A stretch of 7,194 nucleotides of DNA from Bacillota bacterium (GCA_017467985.1 JAFUJY010000002.1:1-7194), one strand, 5' to 3'; positions 1-6,827 are shown, counted from the first letter of the stretch. Notes: generated by a model from the letters alone, not told the origin. Made by a program: numbers and translations.

Positions 1-926
1 TCCATATCCTCCATACGTCCGTTGGTACAGCTGCCGATCACCACCTGATCAATCTTAATATCTCCCAGCTCGCTGGCAGGACGGGTATTCTCCGGCAGAT
101 GGGGGCAGCTGACGGTGGGCACGATGGCGGACAGATCAATATCAATTACCTTCTCATACTCCGCATCTGCATCCGCTTCATAAACCACGGCCGGACGCTC
201 GCTGCGGCCATTCAGATAGGCCAGTGTTACATCATCCACCGGGAAGATGCCGTTCTTGGCACCGGCCTCAATGGCCATATTACAGATACACAAACGGTCA
301 TCCATAGTCAGATTGGCCACGCCTTCTCCCACAAATTCCATACTCTTGTACAGTGCGCCATCCACACCTATCATACCGATGATGGTCAGGATCACATCCT
401 TACCACTGCAATTGTCCGGCAGTTTACCGGTCAAATTAAACTTGATAGCAGAAGGTACCTTGAACCATGCGGTTCCGGTTGCCATACCCGCAGCCATATC
501 CGTACTGCCCACACCGGTGGAAAATGCACCCAACGCACCATAGGTACAGGTATGACTGTCCGCACCAATGATACAGTCACCGGCGGTCACCACCCCCTGC
601 TCCGGCAGCAGTGCATGTTCAATACCCATCTTGCCCACATCATAAAAGTGGCTTACACAGTGGGCACAGGCAAATTCCCGGCACTGCTTGGACTGCTCCG
701 CAGCCTTGATATCCTTGTTCGGTACAAAATGATCCAGTACGATGGCAATACGATCCTTGTCAAAAACCTGGTCAAACCCCGCCTTTTCAAATTCATTTAC
801 CGCCACCGGGGTGGTAATGTCGTTACCCAGTACGATATCCAGTTTGGCGCTGATCAGCTGACCAGCTTCTACTTTATCAAGACCGGCGTGTGCCGCCAGA
901 ATCTTTTGTGTCATTGTCATACTCAT
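1..926 (-). CDS. leuC: 3-isopropylmalate dehydratase large subunit, N-terminal part (3' end outside window)
   Basis: LeuC with LeuD isomerises 2-isopropylmalate to 3-isopropylmalate, using a [4Fe-4S] cluster in an aconitase-type fold. The frame is open from the start to the window edge, about 308 of an expected 420 residues. Visible motifs are A-D-S-H-T-C-T-Y-G at 122-130 and V-I-G-S-C-T-N-G-R, whose cysteine (C300) is the first cluster ligand. The C-x-x-C pair lies beyond the window. The start is uncertain. I chose ATG 926 (M-S-M-T-M-T-Q-K-I-L-A-A-H), because clostridial homologues begin with a similar M-x-M-T-M-T-Q-K. ATG 938 in the same frame directly follows a hairpin, and ATG 920 or 914 are possible. 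leuD and leuB would be expected downstream. Confidence 0.95.
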   Translation of the reverse strand, partial: MSMTMTQKILAAHAGLDKVEAGQLISAKLDIVLGNDITTPVAVNEFEKAGFDQVFDKDRIAIVLDHFVPNKDIKAAEQSKQCREFACAHCVSHFYDVGKMGIEHALLPEQGVVTAGDCIIGADSHTCTYGALGAFSTGVGSTDMAAGMATGTAWFKVPSAIKFNLTGKLPDNCSGKDVILTIIGMIGVDGALYKSMEFVGEGVANLTMDDRLCICNMAIEAGAKNGIFPVDDVTLAYLNGRSERPAVVYEADADAEYEKVIDIDLSAIVPTVSCPHLPENTRPASELGDIKIDQVVIGSCTNGRMEDM

Positions 927-938
927 AATCTCAATCAT

Positions 939-967
939 GGCTTTCGCCTAGCGAAAGCCTCTCCTTT
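939..967 (-). promoter_or_regulatory. leuC Shine-Dalgarno separated from the start region by a 9-bp hairpin
   Basis: In the mRNA, AAAGGAGA (967-960) is followed at once by GGCUUUCGC, loop UAG, GCGAAAGCC (959-939), and then by AUG at 938 and a second in-frame AUG at 926. Linear spacing from the Shine-Dalgarno to either AUG is too long for normal initiation. If the hairpin folds, AAAGGAGA lands next to AUG 938 and about 13 nt from AUG 926. The structure is seen in the sequence; its role is inferred. Confidence 0.5.
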
Positions 968-1039
968 CTTCGGGAATTGCGGCTGGTTTTGTGAAGCAAA
1001 ATCGGCGCCCCTCAGGGCGGCGAAAGCCACAAAACCGAT

Positions 1040-1060
1040 ATTGAAAGCGCAGCTTTCAAT
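1040..1060 (-). repeat. 9-bp hairpin containing the leuA stop codon
   Basis: The arms ATTGAAAGC (1040-1048) and GCTTTCAAT (1052-1060) flank a 3-nt loop. The leuA UGA (1056-1058) lies in the 5' arm of the mRNA hairpin. The sequence after it is AUCGGUUUUGUGG, which has no clear U-tract, so it is not a convincing terminator. It mirrors the hairpin at the ilvC stop. Confidence 0.7.
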
Positions 1061-2723
1061 CTTTACCTCCAATACTGCGGTTAATGGCAGAAAACAGTGC
1101 GTTGATGGACGATGCGATAATATCGTCGTGGATGCCTGCCCCCCATACCTTTTTACCATTTTCAAGAGTAATACTTACATAAGTAATTGCCTGAGAGGAA
1201 GAACCCTTGGTCAGAGCGTGCTCCTCATAGGTCAGCTCAGAGAACTGAATCCCCAGCTGCTTCTTTACCGCATTACTCACCGCATCCAATCGGCCGTTTC
1301 CAGTGGCTGTCAGTTCTTTAATCTCTCCCTCAATCTCCACGGTGACTGTAACGCTGATTTCCGGTGTACGGACAAAATGATAATCAATCAGTTTAATGTG
1401 ATTGTTGATATTTACATAGGTGTCGTTGAAAACATCCAGAACTTCCTGGGGAGATAACTCCGCATGGGCATGGTCGGAAACACTCTTCACGGTGTACCCC
1501 ACATCCTCCCGCATCTTCACAGGCAGCACATAGCCAAAATTATGCTCCAGCAAATATCCAATACCGCCCTTACCGGACTGAGAATTGATGCGAATTACAT
1601 CCGTCTCATATTCTCTTCCCACATCGTTGGGATCGATGGGCAGGTAGGGTACGGTCCATGTGTCGCAGTTCTTTTCTTCCCGCCACTTCATCCCCTTGGC
1701 GATGGCATCCTGATGGGAACCGGAGAATGCAGCAAATACCAATTTACCTGCATAGGGCTGACGATCATAGACCTGCATCCGTGTGACTCGCTCGTAGAGC
1801 TCCGTAATCTCGGGCATGTTGGTGAAGTCTAATCCAGGCTCCACGCCTTGGGCATACATATTCAGTGCCATGGTGACGATATCCACATTCCCTGTACGCT
1901 CACCGTTACCAAACAGCGTTCCTTCGATTCGATCCGCGCCCGCCAGGATTCCCAACTCAGAATCAGCTACGGCACAACCACGGTCATTATGAGGATGAAG
2001 GGACACCACCACTGCATCTCTGTACTTCAGGTTGTCGCACATATACTCCACCTGGTCGGCGTACACATGGGGTGATGACAGTTCCACGGTAACAGGAATG
2101 TTGATAATGGCCTTTCGATCCGGTGTAGGCTTCCATATATCCAATACCGCATTGCAAATCTCAAGGGCAAATTCCGGCTCCGTCCCTGTAAAGGATTCAG
2201 GAGAATACTCATATCGATAATTGGTGCCGCTTTCCCGGGCAATCCGCTCAAACAGCTCCGCCCCATCCACAGCGATCTTGATAATCTCTTCTTTGGATTT
2301 TCTGAACACCTGCTCCCGCTGGGCCAAAGAGGTGGAATTGTACAGATGCACAATGGCGTTCTTGCATCCCTTTAAGGCTTCAAAGGTCTTGCGGATAATA
2401 TGTTCCCGGCTCTGAGTCAGTACCTGAACGGTCACATCATCGGGGATCATATCATTATCAATCAGCGTCCGCAGAAAAGTGTACTCCGTCTCAGAAGCGG
2501 CGGGAAATCCAACTTCAATTTCCTTAAAGCCTACCTTCACCAGCAACTGAAAAAATTCCAGCTTTTCTTCCAGGCTCATGGGAATGATCAGAGACTGATT
2601 CCCATCCCGAAGATCCACCGAGCACCAGGTGGGAGCCTTTTCAATGTATATTTTATCCGCCCACTTTCTCGTGGGCTTGGTCACGGGGAAAAACTGCCGT
2701 GTATATTTTGATGTATTGACCAT
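1056..2723 (-). CDS. leuA: 2-isopropylmalate synthase, long form
   Basis: LeuA condenses acetyl-CoA with 2-oxoisovalerate, the first committed step to leucine. At 555 residues it is the long form (LeuA2 type, as in actinobacteria and yeast), not the form of about 510-520. The TIM-barrel catalytic domain carries D-L-R-D-G-N-Q at 37-43, the metal-binding S-L-H-P-H-N-D-R-G-C at 241-250 (H243, H245), and G-T-L-F-G-N-G-E-R-T-G-N at 268-279. From about 440 to the end is the LeuA allosteric dimer domain, with G-N-G-R-L-D-A-V at 475-482 and a terminal A-G-I-H-D-D-I-I-A-S-S helix. This is the domain through which leucine normally inhibits the enzyme. Start: AGGAGGT lies 6 nt upstream of the ATG at 2723, in a 12-nt gap after ilvA. 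The stop is UGA and sits inside a 9-bp hairpin. Confidence 0.96.
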   Translation of the reverse strand: MVNTSKYTRQFFPVTKPTRKWADKIYIEKAPTWCSVDLRDGNQSLIIPMSLEEKLEFFQLLVKVGFKEIEVGFPAASETEYTFLRTLIDNDMIPDDVTVQVLTQSREHIIRKTFEALKGCKNAIVHLYNSTSLAQREQVFRKSKEEIIKIAVDGAELFERIARESGTNYRYEYSPESFTGTEPEFALEICNAVLDIWKPTPDRKAIINIPVTVELSSPHVYADQVEYMCDNLKYRDAVVVSLHPHNDRGCAVADSELGILAGADRIEGTLFGNGERTGNVDIVTMALNMYAQGVEPGLDFTNMPEITELYERVTRMQVYDRQPYAGKLVFAAFSGSHQDAIAKGMKWREEKNCDTWTVPYLPIDPNDVGREYETDVIRINSQSGKGGIGYLLEHNFGYVLPVKMREDVGYTVKSVSDHAHAELSPQEVLDVFNDTYVNINNHIKLIDYHFVRTPEISVTVTVEIEGEIKELTATGNGRLDAVSNAVKKQLGIQFSELTYEEHALTKGSSSQAITYVSITLENGKKVWGAGIHDDIIASSINALFSAINRSIGGKD

Positions 2724-2735
2724 GGGGATACCTCC

Positions 2736-3929
2736 TCAAATAATCTTAATTCCAAAATCAATCAGAGCTTTTTTAATCTTTTCTATATGCTCAAAGTTTC
2801 TGGTTTCCAATGTAAGACGCAGATAGCAGCCATTTACATCGGATCCCTCATTGGATCGTTCATGATGTACCGATGTGACGTTACCACCCTGCTGGGCAAT
2901 AATTCTGGATACATTCATCAGCTGTCCCGGCTTATCCACCAGTTCGATATTCAGCTGACAACTTCTGCCGGACATGAGCAGCCCTCGGGCAATGACACGG
3001 GAAAGAATGGTCACGTCGATATTACCGCCGGAGAGCAGACAAACCGTCTTCTTGCCGGTCAGGTCCACTTTTCCAAACATAGCTGCTGCCACCGCAACGG
3101 CACCCGCACCCTCTGTCACCAGCTTGTGCTGCTCCATCAGTGCCAGAATCGCCGCTGAAATCTCGTCATCCGTTACAGTCACAATTTCGTCCACATACTT
3201 TGAACAAATATCATATGTAAGGGAACCGGGCTGTTTTACTGCGATGCCATCTGCAATGGTAAAAACATTCTCCAGCTTCTCGATATGCTCATCATGAATG
3301 GAGTTCAGCATGGAAGGAGCACCCGATGCCTGTACGCCGTATACCTTCACCTTCGGATTCAGGGATTTGATGGTGTAAGCAATGCCAGAAATCAAACCAC
3401 CGCCGCCGATGGGTACCATTACCGCATCCATATCCGGCACCTGTTCAATCAATTCCAGCGCGATGGTTCCCTGACCTGCGATTACGTCCGGATCGTCAAA
3501 AGGATGAATAAAAGTATATCCTTCTTCGTCCCGCAGCTGCAGTGCCTTCTGGTAAGCGTCATCATAAACGCCTTCAACCAGGCAAATTTCCGCACCGTAG
3601 CTTTTGGTGGCCTCCACTTTTGAAATCGGCGCACCATCGGGCAAACAGATTACTGCTTTAATGCCATTCTTTTGAGCTGCCAAGGCCACGCCCTGGGCGT
3701 GATTACCTGCGGAACAGGCCACGACACCCCGACGTTTTTCTTCTTCCGTCAGTTTGGACATTTTATAATAGGCACCCCGCACCTTAAAGGAACCAGTCAC
3801 CTGCAGATTTTCCGTCTTCAGGTACAACTCCGTTCCCGGTTTTAGCTTGGGAGCATACAAAACATCCGTCTGCCGGGCCACATTTTTCAATGCGTAGCTG
3901 GCTTTATATACATTATCCAGTGTTAACAT
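2736..3929 (-). CDS. ilvA: Threonine ammonia-lyase (threonine dehydratase) with single C-terminal ACT domain
   Basis: This PLP enzyme deaminates threonine to 2-oxobutanoate and ammonia, the entry step of isoleucine synthesis. Of 397 residues, the first 320 or so form the fold-type II PLP domain. The cofactor lysine is K49 in T-G-S-F-K-V-R-G-A. S-A-G-N-H-A-Q-G lies at 73-80 and the phosphate-binding G-G-G-G-L at 175-179. Residues 325-397 look like one ACT domain (Q-L-N-I-E-L-V-D-K-P-G-Q-L), presumably an amino acid sensor. E. coli IlvA is longer (514 residues) with two ACT-like modules, so this is the shorter clostridial form also seen in catabolic settings. Placement among ilv and leu genes supports biosynthesis. 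The start at 3929 is preceded by AAAGGAAAG and GAGAG and follows the ATPase stop by 15 nt. The UGA stop overlaps the leuA ribosome binding site (TGAGGAGG), which suggests translational coupling. Confidence 0.94.
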   Translation of the reverse strand: MLTLDNVYKASYALKNVARQTDVLYAPKLKPGTELYLKTENLQVTGSFKVRGAYYKMSKLTEEEKRRGVVACSAGNHAQGVALAAQKNGIKAVICLPDGAPISKVEATKSYGAEICLVEGVYDDAYQKALQLRDEEGYTFIHPFDDPDVIAGQGTIALELIEQVPDMDAVMVPIGGGGLISGIAYTIKSLNPKVKVYGVQASGAPSMLNSIHDEHIEKLENVFTIADGIAVKQPGSLTYDICSKYVDEIVTVTDDEISAAILALMEQHKLVTEGAGAVAVAAAMFGKVDLTGKKTVCLLSGGNIDVTILSRVIARGLLMSGRSCQLNIELVDKPGQLMNVSRIIAQQGGNVTSVHHERSNEGSDVNGCYLRLTLETRNFEHIEKIKKALIDFGIKII

Positions 3930-3944
3930 CTCTCACTCTTTCCT

Positions 3945-5129
3945 TTATATCAAACTATTTATAAACTGTTCCGCAGCTCTGGGAGATCGGCTGCCCTTAG
4001 CCAGAGCAAAGGCTTCTGCCTTAATATCCAATTGATTTTGCTCCATAGCAATACCATTTTTCTCTGCCAATTTATGGATAATATCCAAATACAGAATCTT
4101 GTTGGGCTTAGAAAAGTATACCGTCAATCCAAATCGATCGGACAGGGACATCAGCTCCTGCACCGTATCACTGTGATGTACATCATCAGAAGTGGCTCGG
4201 TCAGAAAAGTTTTCTTTTACGATGTGCCTGCGGTTACTGGTGGCATAGATCACCGCGTTTTTGGCTTTAGCTGACGCGGAGCCCTCCAGCGCCGCCTTCA
4301 GCATACTGAAACAGTCATCGTTTTTATTGAAGGACAAATCATCAATGAAGATAATAAATTTCAGCGGATTGTCGGCGATCCGGCCCATAATATAGGACAA
4401 ACTGAACAGTTGATCCTTACGAAGCTCAATGAGCCGCACACCCTGATCATAAAAGTAGTTGGCACAGGCCTTGACCGTAGAAGACTTGCCCGTGCCCGCA
4501 TCACCAAACAGCAACACGTTTGCAGCAGGCTTACCATCGATCAGCGCCCGGGTATTATCAAATACCTTTTTACGTTCCTCTTCATATCCCACGAAGCTGT
4601 CCAGAGAGATCTCATCCGCAGCCTCCACAGGCAGAATCTCCTCTCCTGCCACCCGAAACATCTTGGCCGAGGCAAATACCCCATAACCATACCGTCCGAT
4701 GTGCTCCAATCGCTCTGCATATGTCTTTTCAAAATCGATCTCCCGATGTTCAAATTCCGGGATGTATCCGTCATATCCCAATGGCTCACACAACGCCTTT
4801 GCATCCAGCCGGCTTAACCTTGTAAACAACTTCAACTCCGCCTGGGCATTGGCTCGCAGCGCTGCGGGAACAGCTGCTTTCTGCGCCGTACTGATGATAT
4901 ATTTATTTTCATCCTCATACACCGTACGGCACAGAAAATCCGCAAAAGAATAATGATCCTCCGCCAAAGAATAAACGAATTCGCCAAACAGTTCCATGCG
5001 TTTGCGGGTGTCCTCCTCACTGCCCAGAAAATCTAGCAGAGTTTTCATTGTTTTATTTTTCAAGATTCCACGAAAAACGCTGAGGGATGAAAGCTCACAA
5101 GAGAGCATTTTTAAGTTTTGCTGCGTCAT
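3945..5129 (-). CDS. DUF815-family AAA+ ATPase of unknown function
   Basis: This 394-residue protein resembles the DUF815 (PF05673) AAA+ ATPases of clostridia. The first 175 residues or so are mostly helical with no motif I recognise. The ATPase core follows: Walker A G-D-A-G-T-G-K-S at 209-216, Walker B F-I-I-F-I-D-D at 258-264, a sensor-1 region Y-A-T-S-N-R-R-H at 295-302, a likely arginine finger in S-D-R-F-G at 330-334, and a sensor-2-like S-R-S-P-R-A-A-E-Q at 380-388. All catalytic motifs look intact. No signal peptide or membrane segment is seen, so it is probably cytoplasmic. Start: AAGGAAG just upstream of the ATG at 5129, 12 nt after the ilvD stop. The ilvA start is 15 nt past its own stop, so it is a true operon member. 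A role in assembly, repair or control of the pathway enzymes is only a guess from position. The substrate is unknown. Confidence 0.85.
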   Translation of the reverse strand: MTQQNLKMLSCELSSLSVFRGILKNKTMKTLLDFLGSEEDTRKRMELFGEFVYSLAEDHYSFADFLCRTVYEDENKYIISTAQKAAVPAALRANAQAELKLFTRLSRLDAKALCEPLGYDGYIPEFEHREIDFEKTYAERLEHIGRYGYGVFASAKMFRVAGEEILPVEAADEISLDSFVGYEEERKKVFDNTRALIDGKPAANVLLFGDAGTGKSSTVKACANYFYDQGVRLIELRKDQLFSLSYIMGRIADNPLKFIIFIDDLSFNKNDDCFSMLKAALEGSASAKAKNAVIYATSNRRHIVKENFSDRATSDDVHHSDTVQELMSLSDRFGLTVYFSKPNKILYLDIIHKLAEKNGIAMEQNQLDIKAEAFALAKGSRSPRAAEQFINSLI

Positions 5130-5141
5130 TTTTTCTTCCTT

Positions 5142-6812
5142 TTAATCTACAAATTGATTAATAACTGCACCCTTATCGGCGGAGCTTACCTGGGCCGCAT
5201 ACCGTGCCAGAGCACCCTTGATACCTGTCTTTTTCTTAATCTCCATGGTGGCCTTACGATTTGCGATCTCTTCGTCGCTTACCTTCAGCTGAATGGAATA
5301 TTCAGGAATATTGATGGAAATCATATCCCCATCCTGCACATATGCGATCAAACCGCCCCGGGCTGCCTCGGGAGAAATATGACCGATGGAGGCGCCACGG
5401 GTTGCACCGGAGAAACGGCCATCCGTAATCAGGGCCACATCCTTGCCCAGTCCCATGCCCGCAATAGCAGACGTGGGGTTCAGCATTTCTCTCATGCCGG
5501 GACCGCCGGAAGGACCTTCGTAGCGGATTACCACCACATCACCCTTGACGATCTTACCGCCGTAAATGGCTGCGATAGCATCCTCTTCACTGTCAAATAC
5601 CTTGGCAGGCCCCTCATGTACCAGCATTTCGGGAGCAACGGCGCTGTGCTTTACTACACAACCATCCACTGCCAAATTGCCTCGCAGTACGGCGATACCG
5701 CCGGTCTTGCTGTAGGCATTCTCCACGGTACGAATTACCCCAGGATCCTTATTTACTGCATTGGCGATATTTTCACCCAGGGTCTTACCGGTACAGGTCA
5801 TAACCGAAGTATCCAGCAGGCCAATCTCACTCAGCTGCTTCAGCACCGCATACACGCCGCCGGCCTCATTCAGGTCTTCCATATAAGTGGGCCCTGCCGG
5901 AGCCAGATGACACAGATTCGGTGTCTTTTCACTGATCTCATTGGCCATATCCAAATTAAACTCTACACCGCACTCGTTGGCGATGGCGGGCAAATGCAGC
6001 ATACTATTGGTGGAACATCCCAGGGCCATATCCGCAGTCAGCGCGTTCTTGATGGCTGCGGGAGTCATGATGTCTCTGGGACGAATATTTTTCTTGACCA
6101 ACTCCATCACCTGCATACCCGCATGCTTTGCCAGCTCAATTCGAGCAGAATATACTGCAGGAATAGTTCCATTGCCCCGCAGACCCATACCCAGAACCTC
6201 TGTCAAACAGTTCATAGAGTTGGCGGTATACATACCGGAGCAGGAGCCACAGGTGGGACAGGTATTTTCTTCACAAACACACAACTGAGCTTCGTCGATC
6301 TTCCCTGCAGTATAAGCACCTACAGCTTCAAACATGCTGGAAAGGCTGGTTTTTTTACCATCTACACGACCTGCCAGCATGGTACCGCCGCTGACAAATA
6401 CGGTAGGAATATTGACTCTGGCCGCTGCCATCAATAAACCCGGTACGTTTTTATCTCAGTTGGGTACCATAACCAAACCGTCAAATCCGTGGGCCAGAAC
6501 CATGGCCTCGGTGGAATCCGCAATCAAATCACGTGTAATCAGGGAATACTTCATTCCGGTATGTCCCATGGCGATACCATCACAGACCGCAATGGCGGGG
6601 AACACAATGGGTGTTCCACCGGCCATCGCTACGCCCAGTTTTACAGCATCCACGATTTTATCCAGATTCATATGTCCCGGTACAATCTCGTTATAAGAAC
6701 TGACAATACCGATCAAAGGTCTTGCCTGCTCCTCTTTGGTCAGACCCAGAGCGTGGTACAAACTGCGGTGAGGGGCATTTTGAAAACCATCAACAATTGT
6801 ATCTTTTATCAT
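5142..6812 (-). CDS. ilvD: Dihydroxy-acid dehydratase with in-frame UGA at the Fe-S cysteine (candidate selenoprotein)
   Basis: This enzyme dehydrates 2,3-dihydroxy-3-methylbutanoate and its isoleucine homologue to 2-oxo acids, in the cytoplasm, using an Fe-S cluster and Mg2+. The chosen ATG follows GAAAGGA by 8 nt and starts M-I-K-D-T-I-V. The frame runs 556 codons to TAA, the usual family length, with one internal stop: UGA at codon 119 in V-P-N-[UGA]-D-K. Homologues have the cluster cysteine there (C122 of E. coli). Everything else is conserved: V-S-S-Y-N-E-I-V-P-G-H (glycine in place of the extra cysteine of [2Fe-2S] types), P-T-C-G-S-C-S-G-M with C191 matching E. coli C195, E-G-P-S-G-G-P-G-M, and T-D-G-R-F-S-G. 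A SECIS-like hairpin follows the UGA. Either selenocysteine is inserted here, or this is a recent nonsense mutation or base error. Without readthrough only a 118-residue fragment would be made. The family call is near certain; the selenocysteine reading is about 0.6. Confidence 0.95.
6405..6441 (-). promoter_or_regulatory. SECIS-like hairpin downstream of the ilvD UGA
   Basis: Read as mRNA from 6441 to 6405, the elements are GGG, UU, UAUUGA, UGGC, loop AGCG, GCCA, bulge GAG, UCAAUA, UU, CCU. GGG pairs with CCU (one G-U pair), a UU/UU internal loop follows, then 6 bp UAUUGA/UCAAUA, then 4 bp UGGC/GCCA. The stem starts 14 nt after the UGA, and 29 nt separate the UGA from the apical loop (6423-6426). 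Published bacterial SECIS consensus asks for 16-37 nt to a small apical loop with a G among its first two bases, and both conditions hold. The E. coli fdhF element is closer to its UGA and has a bulged U that is not seen here. Pairing was done by eye and no energy was computed. Confidence 0.55.
6456..6458 (-). other. In-frame UGA, putative selenocysteine codon 119 of ilvD
   Basis: The mRNA reads GUA CCC AAC UGA GAU AAA AAC GUA CCG, that is V-P-N-[UGA]-D-K-N-V-P. The family motif is N-C-D-K. UGA differs from both cysteine codons at the third base only. The frame is the same before and after, so this is not a frameshift. ilvA and leuA end in UGA in the same operon, so UGA is not generally a sense codon here. 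Selenocysteine insertion is inferred from the cysteine position plus the downstream hairpin. Confidence 0.6.
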
Positions 6813-6820
6813 CGTTTTAA

Positions 6821-6827
6821 TCCTTTC
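6821..6827 (-). promoter_or_regulatory. Ribosome binding site of ilvD
   Basis: GAAAGGA lies 8 nt upstream of the ATG at 6812. It fixes the ilvD start there and not at the ATG at 6887, whose extra 25 codons lie in the structured intergenic region. It falls at the end of the repeated intergenic element. Confidence 0.75.

Larger units (their letters stand above)
939..1060 (-). repeat. Palindrome-rich intergenic element, leuA-leuC copy
   Basis: The leuA-leuC gap is almost entirely palindromic. After the stop-codon hairpin, GGTTTTGTG (985-993) and CACAAAACC (1028-1036) form the outer arms of a 52-nt imperfect cruciform. Its core pairs CGCCC (1006-1010) with GGGCG (1015-1019). A third hairpin lies at 939-959. 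GAAAGC and its complement GCTTTC recur through the stretch. Positions 962-1006 align well with 6821-6867 before ilvD, and the central segment aligns loosely. I see no open reading frame or T-box-like features here. Function is unknown. Confidence 0.55.

Noticed and set aside
927..1055. T-box or leucine leader peptide before leuC
   Set aside because: I found no short Leu-rich open frame, no T-box-like conserved segment and no intrinsic terminator with a U-tract in the gap.
99..1457. A 452-codon plus-strand open frame
   Set aside because: It runs antisense through leuC, the palindromic gap and leuA. Its translation is rich in His, Cys and Thr, with no family resemblance, and is explained by codon bias of the true genes.
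5118..6437. A 439-codon plus-strand open frame opposite ilvD
   Set aside because: It is a shadow of ilvD codon usage. It has no recognisable domain and no convincing ribosome binding site.
6434..6458. Frameshift or split ilvD with internal restart at UUG 6434 or AUG 6431
   Set aside because: The frame is identical on both sides of the UGA and the seven codons between it and the UUG encode conserved IlvD sequence. No Shine-Dalgarno precedes the UUG or AUG, and a split here would separate the cluster ligands.
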